DNA of 64,000 bases from Serratia nevei (GCF_037948395.1 NZ_CP149940.1:2418001-2482000), one strand, 5' to 3'; positions 10,825 to 20,460 are shown, counted from the stretch's first letter. Program-made: numbers and translations. Notes: a model not told the origin generated them from the letters alone.

Positions 10825-13800
10825 TTCCCGTCCCTCATCGCCGAGCCAGGCCGAATTGCTGCAGCGCGACGGCGTGCTGCTGATCGTCGACAGCGTGCAA
10901 CCGCCTTCGGGGCCGGTGCCCAAAGGGCAAACGCCGGTGCTGAAGCCCAGGGAGCAAGGGCTGTTTATCGCCCTGTGCGGCAGCGGCGAAATCTATGCCT
11001 TTAACGGCCATGTCGATCTCGGCACCGGCGTGCGCACCGCGCTCGGCCAGATCGTCGCCGAAGAGCTGTACCTGCGCATGGATCAGGTGCGAATGGTGCT
11101 GGGCGATACCGAGCGCGCGCCGAATCAGGGCGCCACCATCGCCAGCGCCACGCTGCAGATCTCCGCCGTGCCGCTGCGCAACGCCGCCGCCGAAGCGCGC
11201 CGTTGGCTGTTGCGCCAGGCGGCGCAGCGCTTCGATGCGCCGGTGGAACAGCTGACGCTGGAGGAGGGCGTGATCCGCAGCCCGCAGGGGCAGGCGCTCA
11301 GCTACGCCGAGCTGGTGGCCGGCGGTCATGTCGAGCTGTCGATTTCCGGCGACGCGCCGCTGAAACCTCAGACGGAGTATCGCCTGGTGGGCACCAGCGC
11401 CGCGCGCGTCGATATTCCGGCCAAGGCGACCGGCGAAACCACCTACGTACACGATATGCGCCTGCCAAACATGCTGCACGGCCGGGTGGTGCGGCCGCCC
11501 TATGCCGGTTACGACAGCGGCGAATTTGTCGGCACCAGCCTGCTGGCGGTGGACGAAACCTCGATCGCGCATATTCCCGGCATCGTCAAACTGGTGGTGA
11601 TCGGCGATTTCATCGGCATTGTCGCCGAGCGCGAAGAGCAGGCGATCAAGGCGGCGCAGGCGCTGCAGGTCAGCTGGAAAGACTGGCGGCGCAATTTGCC
11701 GCAGATGACCGACGTGGCGCAGGCGCTGCGCGACAACCCGCATTCGACCCGGGTGGTGCACGATACCGGCGATGTGGACGCGGCGCTGGCGGCGGCCGAC
11801 AGGCGTTTCACCCGCAGCTACCTGTGGCCGTATCAGCTGCATGCCTCGATTGGCCCTTCCTGCGCGCTGGCGGACTACCGGCCGGAGCGCCTGCAGGTCT
11901 GGTCAGGCAGCCAGAACCCGCACCTGCTGCGCGCCGATCTGGCCTGGCTGCTGGAATACCCGGAAGCGCAGATCGAGATCGTGCGCATGGAGGCGGCCGG
12001 TTGCTATGGCCGCAATTGCGCCGATGACGTCTGCGCCGACGCGGCGCTGCTGTCGCGCGCGGTGGGCAGGCCGGTGCGGGTGCAGCTGACCCGCGAACAA
12101 GAACATGTGTGGGAACCGAAGGGCACGGCGCAGCTGATGGAGGTGGACGGCGGGCTGGACGCCGCCGGGCACCCGGTCGCCTACGACTTTCGCACCTATT
12201 ACCCTTCCAACGGCGCGCCGACGCTGGCGCTGCTGCTGACCGGTCGGGTCGAGCCGTTGCCGGTGGCCTATGAAATGGGCGACCGCACCTCGGTGCCGCC
12301 TTATGAATATCCGGCGCTGCGTGTCAGCATCGAAGACATGGCGCCGATCGTGCGCGCCTCCTGGATGCGTGGCGTTTCCGCCTTGCCGAACACCTTCGCC
12401 CACGAATCTTATATCGATGAGCTGGCCCACGCCGCCGGCGTCGATCCGCTGGAATACCGGCTGCGCTATATCCATGACGAACGCGCCAGTGAGCTGATGC
12501 GCAGCACCGCAGAGCGCGCCGGCTGGACGCCGCATACCGAACCGATGCAGACCCCGGCGGAAGACGGCGTGCTGCGCGGGCGCGGCTTTGCCTACGCCCG
12601 TTACATCCACAGCAAGTTTCCCGGCTTTGGCGCGGCCTGGGCCGCCTGGGTGGCCGACGTGGCGATCGACAAAGCCAGCGGCGAAGTGGCGGTGACGCGC
12701 ATCGTGGTCGGCCACGACGCGGGCATGATGGTCAACCCGGACGGCGTGCGTCACCAAATTCACGGCAACGTGTTGCAATCGACCAGCCGGGTGTTGAAAG
12801 AGCGCGTGACCTTTGAGGAATCGACGGTCTCCGCCAAAGAATGGGGGGCTTACCCGATCCTGACCTTCCCGGAGGTGCCGGAGGTGGACGTGGTGATGAT
12901 GCCGCGCCCTTACGATCCGCCGCTGGGCGCCGGGGAGTCGGCGTCGGTGCCCAGCGCGGCGGCCATCGCCAACGCGGTGTTCGACGCCACCGGCATTCGT
13001 TTTCGCGAGCTGCCGATCACCTCGGATAAGCTGCGAGAGGCGCTGAACGGGCCGGACGCCGAGCGGCAGGCCGCACCGCCCAAGAAAAAGAAGCGCGGCA
13101 AATGGTGGTTTGGCGGTGCGGCGGGGCTGTTCGGCGCGGTGCTGGGCATCGCGGGCAGCGCCCTGCCATGGCGGGCGGAGATCGCACCGGTGGCGACGCC
13201 CGGCGCCGGCACCTGGTCGGCCGCCACGCTGGAGCGCGGTCGCCAGTTGGCCGCCGCCGGAGACTGCGCGGTTTGCCATACCGCGTCGGAAGGGGCGACC
13301 AACGCCGGCGGGCTGGCGATGGCGACGCCGTTCGGCACGCTCTACAGCACCAACATTACCCCGGACGTGGCAACCGGCATCGGCAACTGGTCGTTTACCG
13401 CGTTCGATCGGGCGATGCGCCAGGGCATCGCCCGCGACGGCCGCCATCTGTATCCGGCATTTCCCTACACCGCATTCAGTAAAATGACCGACGGCGACAT
13501 GCAGGCGCTGTACGCTTATCTGATGTCGCAACCGGCGGTGCGCCAGAGCAATCCGGCCAATCAGATGCGCTTCCCGTTTAACCTGCGGCCGCTGATGGCG
13601 GGTTGGAACGCGCTGTTCCTGCGCCAGGGGGAATTTCAACCCGATCCGCAACAAAGCGCGCAGTGGAATCGCGGCGCCTATCTGGTCAACGGGCTCGGCC
13701 ACTGCGCCGCCTGCCATTCGCCGCGCAATCTGCTGGGGGCAGAAAAGGGCGGCGCGGCTTTCCTGGCGGGGGGGATGGTGGACGGGTGGGAAGCGCCGGC

Positions 13801-14389
13801 GCTGAATCAATTGGCCAATGCGGACAAGCCCTGGACCGAGGAGCAGCTGTTTCAGTACTTCCGCAGCGGGCATTCCGCCGAGCACGGCGTGGCGGCCGGG
13901 CCGATGGGGTCGGTGGTCAGCGAACTGGCGACGTTGCCGCAGAGCGATCTGCGGGCGATGGCCAACTATGTGATGTCGCTGAGCACCAAGGCGACGCTGA
14001 ATGTGGAGCCGCAGGCGCAGTTGGCGGCCCGCGCCTTGCCGGTGGCGGGGCAGCTGGCCGGCGAGCGGTTGTTTCAGGGCGCTTGCCAGGCCTGCCACAG
14101 CGCCGCTGCCGGTGGGCCGCAGCTGTTCGGCGTCAGCCCGGATCTGGCCAATAACACCAATATCTTCAGCGATCGCCCCGATAACCTGATCAAAGTGATC
14201 CTGCAAGGGATCCCCAAACCGGCCACCGCCGAATTGGGCTTTATGCCGGGCTTTAAGGACAGCTTTTCCGATCGGCAGGTGACGGCGCTGGTGAATTATC
14301 TGCGCCAACGCTATGCCGGCGACAAACCGGCCTGGCGCGACGTGGAGGCGCAGGTGGCGCGGCTGCGCGCGGAGCCGGGGAATCATTAA
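10817..14389 (+). CDS. nicB: Nicotinate dehydrogenase large subunit NicB, molybdopterin plus tri-haem cytochrome c fusion
   Basis: A 1,190-residue enzyme that, with NicA, hydroxylates nicotinate to 6-hydroxynicotinate. Residues about 30-750 are the aldehyde oxidase/xanthine dehydrogenase molybdopterin domains (note GAGESASVPSAAA near the end). A KKKKR stretch and one hydrophobic helix follow at about 763-785, then three c-type haem motifs: CAVCH at C817, CAACH at C963 and CQACH at C1090. The haem part must be outside the cytoplasm. Length matches P. putida NicB (1,187). The ATG at 10817 overlaps the nicA stop; an in-frame ATG at 10766 inside nicA is not used here. Electrons go to the respiratory chain, not NAD. 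Confidence 0.94.
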   Translation: MTDSRPSSPSQAELLQRDGVLLIVDSVQPPSGPVPKGQTPVLKPREQGLFIALCGSGEIYAFNGHVDLGTGVRTALGQIVAEELYLRMDQVRMVLGDTERAPNQGATIASATLQISAVPLRNAAAEARRWLLRQAAQRFDAPVEQLTLEEGVIRSPQGQALSYAELVAGGHVELSISGDAPLKPQTEYRLVGTSAARVDIPAKATGETTYVHDMRLPNMLHGRVVRPPYAGYDSGEFVGTSLLAVDETSIAHIPGIVKLVVIGDFIGIVAEREEQAIKAAQALQVSWKDWRRNLPQMTDVAQALRDNPHSTRVVHDTGDVDAALAAADRRFTRSYLWPYQLHASIGPSCALADYRPERLQVWSGSQNPHLLRADLAWLLEYPEAQIEIVRMEAAGCYGRNCADDVCADAALLSRAVGRPVRVQLTREQEHVWEPKGTAQLMEVDGGLDAAGHPVAYDFRTYYPSNGAPTLALLLTGRVEPLPVAYEMGDRTSVPPYEYPALRVSIEDMAPIVRASWMRGVSALPNTFAHESYIDELAHAAGVDPLEYRLRYIHDERASELMRSTAERAGWTPHTEPMQTPAEDGVLRGRGFAYARYIHSKFPGFGAAWAAWVADVAIDKASGEVAVTRIVVGHDAGMMVNPDGVRHQIHGNVLQSTSRVLKERVTFEESTVSAKEWGAYPILTFPEVPEVDVVMMPRPYDPPLGAGESASVPSAAAIANAVFDATGIRFRELPITSDKLREALNGPDAERQAAPPKKKKRGKWWFGGAAGLFGAVLGIAGSALPWRAEIAPVATPGAGTWSAATLERGRQLAAAGDCAVCHTASEGATNAGGLAMATPFGTLYSTNITPDVATGIGNWSFTAFDRAMRQGIARDGRHLYPAFPYTAFSKMTDGDMQALYAYLMSQPAVRQSNPANQMRFPFNLRPLMAGWNALFLRQGEFQPDPQQSAQWNRGAYLVNGLGHCAACHSPRNLLGAEKGGAAFLAGGMVDGWEAPALNQLANADKPWTEEQLFQYFRSGHSAEHGVAAGPMGSVVSELATLPQSDLRAMANYVMSLSTKATLNVEPQAQLAARALPVAGQLAGERLFQGACQACHSAAAGGPQLFGVSPDLANNTNIFSDRPDNLIKVILQGIPKPATAELGFMPGFKDSFSDRQVTALVNYLRQRYAGDKPAWRDVEAQVARLRAEPGNH

Positions 14390-14488
14390 CATTGTAAATT
14401 GTTACATTGGGTTATTGACTGGCGGCGCTCATTCGGGGATTAATGTTAGCCTGATTTTTACCTTACCTATAAAAAACAGGGAGTTAAC

Positions 14489-15349
14489 ATGACATTAACC
14501 ACGCATAAAATGGAAAGCGGCCTGGCCGTAACAGTTCGTTTACCTGATAACCCGGCCAAGGTTCCGGCGATTATTCTGTGTCACGGCTTCTGCGGCATTC
14601 AGGAGCTGTTGCTGCCGGCCTTTGCCGAGGCCTTCGTCAACGCCGGTTTTGCGGCGGTGACGTTTGACTATCGCGGCTTCGGCGCCAGCGAGGGCGAACG
14701 CGGGCGGCTGGTACCGGCGCTGCAGATTGAGGATATCCTGGCGGTGAGCCGGTGGGTGCAAACGCAGCCGCAGATCGACAGCGAGCGCATCGGCCTGTGG
14801 GGCACGTCGTTTGGCGGCTGCCACGTGTTCGGCGCTGCCGCGGCCGAGCCGGCCATCAAGTGCGTCGTTAGCCAGCTGGCCTTCGCCGACGGGGAAACCA
14901 TCGTGACGGGGAAAATGGCCGCCGACGAAAAACAGGCGTTCATCGCCACGCTGGACAAAATGGCGGAGAAGAAGCAGGCCACCGGCAAAGAGATGTTTGT
15001 CGCCGTCACCCGGGTGTTGAGCGATGACGAGTCGAAAGCGTTCTTCGAGGAGAACAAGGTGCGTTACCCGGCGATGGACATCAAGATCCCGTTCCTGACC
15101 GTGCGCGAAACGCTGCGCTATCAGCCGCGTGACAATGCGGCGCGAGTCACATGCCCGGTACTGGTGGTGGTGGCGGGCGGCGATACCGTGAATCCGCCGG
15201 AGCAGGGCATCGCGCTGTATGAGGCGGTAGGCAGCGCGAAGAAGGCGCTGCATGTCGAGCAGAATGCGAAGCACTATGACATGTACGCCGGCCCGCATTT
15301 CGCCGGCATCATCGGCCGTCAGATCGCCTGGTTCAACGATCACCTGTAA
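14489..15349 (+). CDS. Alpha/beta hydrolase downstream of nicB
   Basis: A 286-residue serine hydrolase of the dienelactone-hydrolase/FrsA-like group. The nucleophile elbow is GTSFGG, the oxyanion region is CHGFCGIQ, the acid is likely the D of VVAGGDTVNP, and the histidine lies in AKHYDMY. It begins 99 bp after nicB behind an AT-rich stretch and a GGGAG ribosome site, so it may have its own promoter. No known step of the nicotinate pathway needs it. Its 3' end overlaps the convergent LysR gene by 17 bp. Confidence 0.8.
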   Translation: MTLTTHKMESGLAVTVRLPDNPAKVPAIILCHGFCGIQELLLPAFAEAFVNAGFAAVTFDYRGFGASEGERGRLVPALQIEDILAVSRWVQTQPQIDSERIGLWGTSFGGCHVFGAAAAEPAIKCVVSQLAFADGETIVTGKMAADEKQAFIATLDKMAEKKQATGKEMFVAVTRVLSDDESKAFFEENKVRYPAMDIKIPFLTVRETLRYQPRDNAARVTCPVLVVVAGGDTVNPPEQGIALYEAVGSAKKALHVEQNAKHYDMYAGPHFAGIIGRQIAWFNDHL

Positions 15350-16238
15350 TACCGCCTTCCCCCTGGCGCAGGAACGCCACCAGCCGCTGCGCCGGCAGCG
15401 GCAGCAGCGCCCATTCGCGCACCACCAGCGACAGGCGCCGGGTCGCCCAATCGTCCGTCAGCGGCAGGGCGCCGTGTCGGATCTGCGGATGGCGTTGGGC
15501 ACTCTCTTCCGGCACCACCGCCAGCCCGGCGCCGCGCCACACCATGCGGCAGATGGCGTCGAAATTAGCGGCGCGCGCCCGTAGCCGCATCGGGCCGCCG
15601 CTGCGTATCGCCAGCCGTTCCAAATGCTGTTGCAGCGCACTCTCTTCCGGCAGGCCGATAAACTCAAAAGACAGGGTGTCTGCGAAGCTGACCGTGCGGC
15701 GGCCGCTGAGCGCATGCTCCGGCGGCAGCGCCAGCACCAGACGATCCTGCCGGAAGGGGTAGCTTGCCAGCCCGCGCAGATCGGCGTGATCCGCCACGAT
15801 GCCGATATCCGCCGCCTGTTCGGCGATCGCCTGCGCGATGACCGGGCTGGGCAGCTCCTCCAGCGCGATGTCGGTGTGCGGGTGCAGCACCAGAAAATCC
15901 GCCAGCAGCTCCGGCAGAAAAGCGTCGGCGGCGACGGTATTGGCGACGATGCGCAGCTGGCTGCGCTGGCCCGGCGCGAACTCGGCCATGTCGCCCCGCA
16001 GCCGGTCGCGCTGTTGCAGCAGCACGCGCGCGTGCTGCAACAGGCGTTCACCGGCCGGCGTCGCCTGGACGCCGCGCGGATTGCGCGTCAGCAACGCCAC
16101 GCCGGCCTGTTGCTCCAGCCCGCGCATGCGTGCGCTGGCGGCGGCCAGCGACAGCCCGACGCGCTCGGCGCCGGCGGTGATGCTGCCGGTCTCGAGCACC
16201 GCCGCCAACAGTCGCAGATCGATAAAGTCAAAATGCAT
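15333..16238 (-). CDS. LysR-family transcriptional regulator
   Basis: A 301-residue LysR protein. The helix-turn-helix occupies residues 1-60 (FIDLRLLAAVLETGSITAGA, SLAAASARMRGLEQ) and the effector domain the remainder. The ATG at 16238 with a GAGGAA ribosome site replaces an upstream in-frame start at 16286. It is divergent from the TauE/SafE permease at 16345 with 106 bp between, so it probably regulates that gene. Confidence 0.9.
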   Translation of the reverse strand: MHFDFIDLRLLAAVLETGSITAGAERVGLSLAAASARMRGLEQQAGVALLTRNPRGVQATPAGERLLQHARVLLQQRDRLRGDMAEFAPGQRSQLRIVANTVAADAFLPELLADFLVLHPHTDIALEELPSPVIAQAIAEQAADIGIVADHADLRGLASYPFRQDRLVLALPPEHALSGRRTVSFADTLSFEFIGLPEESALQQHLERLAIRSGGPMRLRARAANFDAICRMVWRGAGLAVVPEESAQRHPQIRHGALPLTDDWATRRLSLVVREWALLPLPAQRLVAFLRQGEGGITGDR

Positions 16239-16344
16239 GCGTTCTTCCTCTGTCTTTGCCGCAGGCAGGCTCTGCCATTGCCGCATTGTGCCGCGCCGCG
16301 CCGCCGGTCACAATCGGGCCGTTGATTGCCATAAGGATAGACGC

Positions 16345-17091
16345 ATGTCGCTGACGTTACTCGAGATTATCGCCCTGACGGGCATTTTTACGCTGGCCGG
16401 CACGGTCAAGGGGGCGATCGGTTTGGGATTGCCGACGGTGTCGATGGGGCTGCTCAGCCTGATGATGCCGCCGGGGCAGGCCGCCGCGCTGCTGCTGTTG
16501 CCTTCACTGGTCACCAATCTGTGGCAGTTGCTGTGCGGGCCGCGGCTGGGGGCGCTGTGCCGCCGGCTCTGGCCGATGATGCTGTGCGTCACGCTGGGCA
16601 CGTTGCTGAGCGCCGGCGCGCTCACCGCCACCGACGGCCGCCTGGCGCCGCTGGCGCTGGGCGTTTGCCTGATCGGCTATGCGCTGTTGGGATTCACTCG
16701 TTTCGACTGGCGCGTTTCCGCCACGGTGGAGCCATGGCTGGGGCCGCTGTGCGGCCTGGTGACCGGTACGCTGACCGGCGCCACCGGCGTATTCGTCATA
16801 CCGGCGGTGCCCTATCTGAACGCCTTGGGCCTGGCGCGTGACGATCTGGTGCAGGCGCTGGGGCTGTCGTTCACCGTCTCGACGCTGGCGCTAGCCGCCG
16901 GATTAGCCTGGCATCAGGCGCTGCCCGGCGCGCTGCTCGGCGGTTCGCTGCTGGTGCTGCTGCCGGCGCTGGGCGGCATGTGGCTGGGCGGGATCGTGCG
17001 TCGTCACAGCAGCCCGCTGATTTTTCGCCGCCTTTTCTTTATCGGGTTATTAATCTTGGGAATTGAGATTGTTTGGCGTTCAATTAATTAA
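16345..17091 (+). CDS. TauE/SafE-family membrane permease
   Basis: A 248-residue inner-membrane protein of the sulfite exporter TauE/SafE family (formerly DUF81), with two internal repeats of about four helices each: GTVKGAIGLGLPTVSMGLL in the first half and TGTLTGATGVFVIPAVPYL in the second. Family members move small anions such as sulfite, sulfoacetate or carboxylates. An in-frame frame extends upstream to 15799 through the LysR gene, but the ATG at 16345 with an AGGATAG ribosome site is the credible start. Confidence 0.88.
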   Translation: MSLTLLEIIALTGIFTLAGTVKGAIGLGLPTVSMGLLSLMMPPGQAAALLLLPSLVTNLWQLLCGPRLGALCRRLWPMMLCVTLGTLLSAGALTATDGRLAPLALGVCLIGYALLGFTRFDWRVSATVEPWLGPLCGLVTGTLTGATGVFVIPAVPYLNALGLARDDLVQALGLSFTVSTLALAAGLAWHQALPGALLGGSLLVLLPALGGMWLGGIVRRHSSPLIFRRLFFIGLLILGIEIVWRSIN

Positions 17092-17188
17092 ATCGATAGC
17101 ATTTATGTGTAATTAGGTCAGGTATATTATTCTGTATTTTATTCTAATATGATTATTTCCTGCATTGAGAATACACTTTCAGTCATTC

Positions 17189-17323
17189 TTGTCAAAAAAC
17201 AGCCCTTGTGGCAGCGGTTACGGAGCCAGTGGTTTCTGGGGGAATGGCAGCTCTACAGGAAATGGGTATGGCGGCAATGGCACTGGACCGAGAGAGGCCA
17301 GAGAATCCGGAACCAAACGCTAA
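17189..17323 (+). pseudogene. Glycine-rich frame without start codon, possible gene relic
   Basis: From 17189 to a TAA at 17321 the sequence encodes a glycine/asparagine-rich stretch (GYGASGFWGNGSSTGNGYGG) that ends in a charged tail. It lacks an ATG and a ribosome site, and a different frame runs through the same bases. Gly-rich tracts like this occur in colicin-type proteins and some surface proteins, but I cannot assign it. It precedes an AT-rich small gene at 17380. Confidence 0.25.
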
Positions 17324-17379
17324 TTAACCGTTGCAATCCTAGCACAGAAGTAAAATTCTGTGCTTTTATGGGGGATATG

Positions 17380-17646
17380 ATGAGTAAATATGTTGTTTTT
17401 ATAAAGAGTGATGAGTCAAGGGTGCTGAGAAAGGAAGTGGTTACACGAGAAATAATTAAAGATATGAAGCAAAAGGGGTTCAGAAAGCATCATGTTGAAG
17501 TAGACGCTGAGAACGAGAATGATGCCATTAACAAACTAAATAAGAACAGCAATGACTATTTGGACTCATTGAGAAACTTTTCCGGTGATTTATTACTCTG
17601 TTCTATTTTTGTCATTGCTATGGTCATGGTTTATTTATTCAGATGA
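17380..17646 (+). CDS. Small AT-rich membrane-anchored hypothetical protein
   Basis: An 88-residue protein: a lysine-rich soluble N-terminus (residues 1-62) and one C-terminal transmembrane helix (LLLCSIFVIAMVMVYLF) at the very end. Two consecutive ATG codons at 17377 and 17380 follow a GGGG tract. An in-frame ORF reaches back to 17149 but that part reads as non-coding. Base composition is strikingly AT-rich against GC-rich neighbours, suggesting acquisition. I do not recognise the family; a small immunity or stress protein would fit the layout, but there is no direct evidence. Confidence 0.6.
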   Translation: MSKYVVFIKSDESRVLRKEVVTREIIKDMKQKGFRKHHVEVDAENENDAINKLNKNSNDYLDSLRNFSGDLLLCSIFVIAMVMVYLFR

Positions 17647-18041
17647 GCCATAATCCAGTTTTGAATCATTCAATTTTTTATACTATACGATTGCCCGCTA
17701 AAACCCCAATAAGGCTCAGGCCTGCGGCCCACCTCAAATGGTCTCCTGTATGCCGGAGAGGAGGCCTTCGCCGATTTTGCTCTCCCGTTCTTCATACCCG
17801 CCGTGGGCGATGACCCTGCCTTTGCCGTGCGTGAGGTCGCAGCGCTTGCACGCTTTCAACACCCGTTGTTTCACTCGATAGCGGCGTCGCCCTGGCCGTA
17901 GAGGCGGCAAAAAAGTGGTGCAGGCAATGAACGGTGATGGGGCCAGGCTATTTTTTCTGCCCGCTCCGGTTTTCAATTTACGGCGCGGCGCATTGCGCGA
18001 TATTCTGGTTTTCTGATGGGCTAACGGCAGATGAGGGAACC
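17647..18041. other. Gap of about 400 bp with one decayed GC-rich frame
   Basis: No intact gene. Plus-strand bases 17713-17901 form a 62-codon open frame without a start codon, with coding-like codon use (for example LYAGEEAFADFALPFFIP, then VREVAALARFQHP) ending in TAG. It could be the tail of a decayed gene or chance. The last 60 bp should carry the promoter of the peptidase operon starting at 18042. Confidence 0.3.
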
Positions 18042-19100
18042 ATGACAGACAGCCAGGTGTTTGAACAACAAAGCCTCGACAATCTGCTGAGCTATTGGCG
18101 GCGCCATCGCCGCCTGCCGGGCGCGCGCTATCCGGCCGGGCCGACCGACAGCCTGTGCGACGTGCCGGGCGTCAGCGTTGGGCATCACACCCTGACCGAC
18201 GGCGAATGCCAGACCGGCGTCACCGCCATCGTGCCGCCGGGCGATCTGTTCAACCAGCCGCTGCCGTGCGGCAGCGCGGTGCTCAACGGCTTCGCCAAGC
18301 CGCTGGGATTGGTGCAATTGAATGAGCTGGGGGAGTTGCAGACGCCTATTCTGCTGAGCAACACCTTCGCCGTCGGCACGCTGTTCAACGCCATGGTGCG
18401 GCGCAGCTGCCTGCGCTACCCACAGATCGGCCGCGGCAGCGCCACCATCAACCCGCTGGTACTGGAGTGCAACGACGGCTACCTCAACGATATTCAGGCG
18501 ATGGCGGTGCGTGAGGAGCACGTCTTCAGCGCGCTGGATAACCATTCCACCCGCTTTGCGCGCGGCAGCGTCGGTGCCGGGCGCGGCATGAGCAGCTTCG
18601 GCCTGAAGGGCGGCATTGGCACAGCCTCGCGCTATTGCCCGGGGTTAGGCACCATGCTCGGCGTGCTGGTGCTGGCCAACTTCGGCACCCTCGACTCGCT
18701 GACGCTGAGCGGCGTGCGCGTTGGCCCGGCGCTGGGCAAGCTGTTGGCGGATCCGCCGCCGCAGGTGGACGCCGGCTCGGTCATTATCATCATCGCCTGC
18801 GATCGGGCGCTGGACAGTCGCCAGCTGAACCGCATCGCCCGCAGAGCGGGCGCGGGCCTGGGGCGGGTGGGCAGCCATTGGGGACACGGCTCCGGCGATA
18901 TCGCGCTGGCGTTTTCCACCCGGTTGCTGGGGGCCACGCTGCCGGACGAAAGGCTGGAGCCGCTGTTTGCGGCGGCGGCGGACGCCACCGAATACGCGGT
19001 GCTGGATGCGTTGCTGAGCGCCGAAGGCGTCAGCGGCTTCCTGCAGCATGCGCGCGCAGCGCTGGGCCCGCTGCTCGACCGGCTGGCGGCGGCAAATTAA
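18042..19100 (+). CDS. P1 family (S58) peptidase, DmpA-like aminopeptidase
   Basis: A 352-residue self-cleaving N-terminal nucleophile enzyme of the DmpA/P1 family, which act as L-aminopeptidase/D-esterase or beta-peptidyl aminopeptidase. The expected Gly-Ser autoproteolysis site is at G245-S246 in DAGSVIIIIACD, leaving S246 as nucleophile of the small chain; the downstream segment HGSGDIALAFST matches the family. The ATG at 18042 replaces an in-frame start at 17934. The next gene, a D-aminopeptidase, starts 16 bp after the stop. Confidence 0.9.
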   Translation: MTDSQVFEQQSLDNLLSYWRRHRRLPGARYPAGPTDSLCDVPGVSVGHHTLTDGECQTGVTAIVPPGDLFNQPLPCGSAVLNGFAKPLGLVQLNELGELQTPILLSNTFAVGTLFNAMVRRSCLRYPQIGRGSATINPLVLECNDGYLNDIQAMAVREEHVFSALDNHSTRFARGSVGAGRGMSSFGLKGGIGTASRYCPGLGTMLGVLVLANFGTLDSLTLSGVRVGPALGKLLADPPPQVDAGSVIIIIACDRALDSRQLNRIARRAGAGLGRVGSHWGHGSGDIALAFSTRLLGATLPDERLEPLFAAAADATEYAVLDALLSAEGVSGFLQHARAALGPLLDRLAAAN

Positions 19101-19116
19101 ATAACGGGAGTGTGAT

Positions 19117-19941
19117 GTGAAGGTCTTTATCTCTGCGGATATCGAAGGTATTGCCGGCGTGATGCGGCTGGAGCAGTGCAACCCGGCCCACGCCGACTAT
19201 GCGGCGGCGCGTGAACTGATGGAGCAGGAGGTCAACGCCGCCATCGACGGCGCTTTCGCCGGCGGGGCTACCGAGGTGACGGTGGCCGACAGCCACGCCA
19301 TGATGCAGAACCTGCGCGCCGATCGCATCGATGGGCGTGCGCGGCTGGTGCAGGGCAAACCGCGCGGGCTGTCGATGGTGGAAGGGCTGCAACACCAACG
19401 CTACGACGGCCTGATGTTTATCGGCTACCACAGCGCTGCCGGTGAACATGGCGTGCTGGCGCACACCATCAACGGCCGGGCCTTTTACCGCGTCAGCCTG
19501 AACGGCGAAGCGGTGGGCGAAAGCGATCTGTATGCAGCGGCGGCGGCCGAATTGAACGTGCCGCTGTGGCTGGTGAGCGGTGACGACGAGCTGCAACGCT
19601 GGATTGCTGAACGTTATCCTCAGTCCGGCTATGTGTGCGTGAAGCGCGCCATCTCGCAAACCGCCGCCGAATCGCTCAGCCCGCAGCGGGCGCGCGCCGA
19701 GATCCGTGAACGGGCGATGCAACAGGTGCGCCAGGGCGGGAAGCTGCCGGTGGAACGCCGCTTCATGCCGCCTTATCGGCTGACGTTGATGGCGGCCAAA
19801 CCGGTGCTGGCGGATCTGTTCAGCCTGGTGCCCGGCGTGCAGCGCCAGGACGCGCTGACCGTGGCCTTCGACAGCGACAACATGGCGGCGCAAATCAACC
19901 TGCTCAGCGTCTTCTCCTATCTGGCGACGACGCAGAACTGA
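19117..19941 (+). CDS. M55-family D-aminopeptidase (DppA-like)
   Basis: A 274-residue zinc peptidase related to Bacillus DppA, which removes N-terminal D-amino acids from short peptides. The metal motif SADIEGIAG is at residues 5-13; further ligands are the histidines of VADSHAMM and GYHSAAG. The start is GTG at 19117 with GGGAG upstream. It forms a two-gene operon with the P1 peptidase, which suggests joint breakdown of D-residue-containing or cell-wall peptides. No transporter gene is attached. Confidence 0.88.
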   Translation: MKVFISADIEGIAGVMRLEQCNPAHADYAAARELMEQEVNAAIDGAFAGGATEVTVADSHAMMQNLRADRIDGRARLVQGKPRGLSMVEGLQHQRYDGLMFIGYHSAAGEHGVLAHTINGRAFYRVSLNGEAVGESDLYAAAAAELNVPLWLVSGDDELQRWIAERYPQSGYVCVKRAISQTAAESLSPQRARAEIRERAMQQVRQGGKLPVERRFMPPYRLTLMAAKPVLADLFSLVPGVQRQDALTVAFDSDNMAAQINLLSVFSYLATTQN

Positions 19942-19953
19942 GGGATAACGCCG

Positions 19954-20460
19954 TTACAGGCGCTCGCGGTTGGCGAGCTGAAGGGTGAGGTTTTCAATGC
20001 GCTCGGCCATCTGCTTCGTCAGGGCGGTTAATTCCGTATTTTGCTTCAGCAGCTCGAGCAGCTGTTCGGACTGCCGTTCGGCCAGGGTTTGCCGCTGTGC
20101 CATCGCCTCATCCAGATCTTCCCGGTGCCGGGCATCGGCCAAGGCATGCGCCTGGTCGCGCTCGGCCTGGCGGGTTTGCGCCAGCAGGATCAATGGCGCG
20201 GCGTAGGCGGCCTGCAGACTGAACGCCAGATTCAGCAGAATGAAGGGGTAAGGGTCAAATTTGGTGAAGCCGGCGAGGTTGAGATAGATCCACACGCCGA
20301 CCACCACCGTTTGTCCCACCAAAAAAGTCGGCGTGCCGAAGAAGCGGGCGAACGCTTCGGCTTTCAGGGCAAACCATTGATCGCCAAAGGTATGGCTTAA
20401 CCCTTGCAGCGGCCGATACAGACGAAATTTCTTGTGTTCCGACATAGCGGTAAGGCTCAT
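19954..20460 (-). CDS. DUF1003 family membrane protein
   Basis: A 168-residue protein with two hydrophobic helices (about residues 45-62 and 72-92, including FLVGQTVVVGVWIYLNL and PFILLNLAFSLQAAYAAPL) and a C-terminal region rich in Q, E and L that should form a coiled coil. This is the DUF1003 layout, whose function is not established. Starts at 20460 or, in frame, 20445; neither has a strong ribosome site. It is convergent with the peptidase operon. Confidence 0.85.
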   Translation of the reverse strand: MSLTAMSEHKKFRLYRPLQGLSHTFGDQWFALKAEAFARFFGTPTFLVGQTVVVGVWIYLNLAGFTKFDPYPFILLNLAFSLQAAYAAPLILLAQTRQAERDQAHALADARHREDLDEAMAQRQTLAERQSEQLLELLKQNTELTALTKQMAERIENLTLQLANRERL

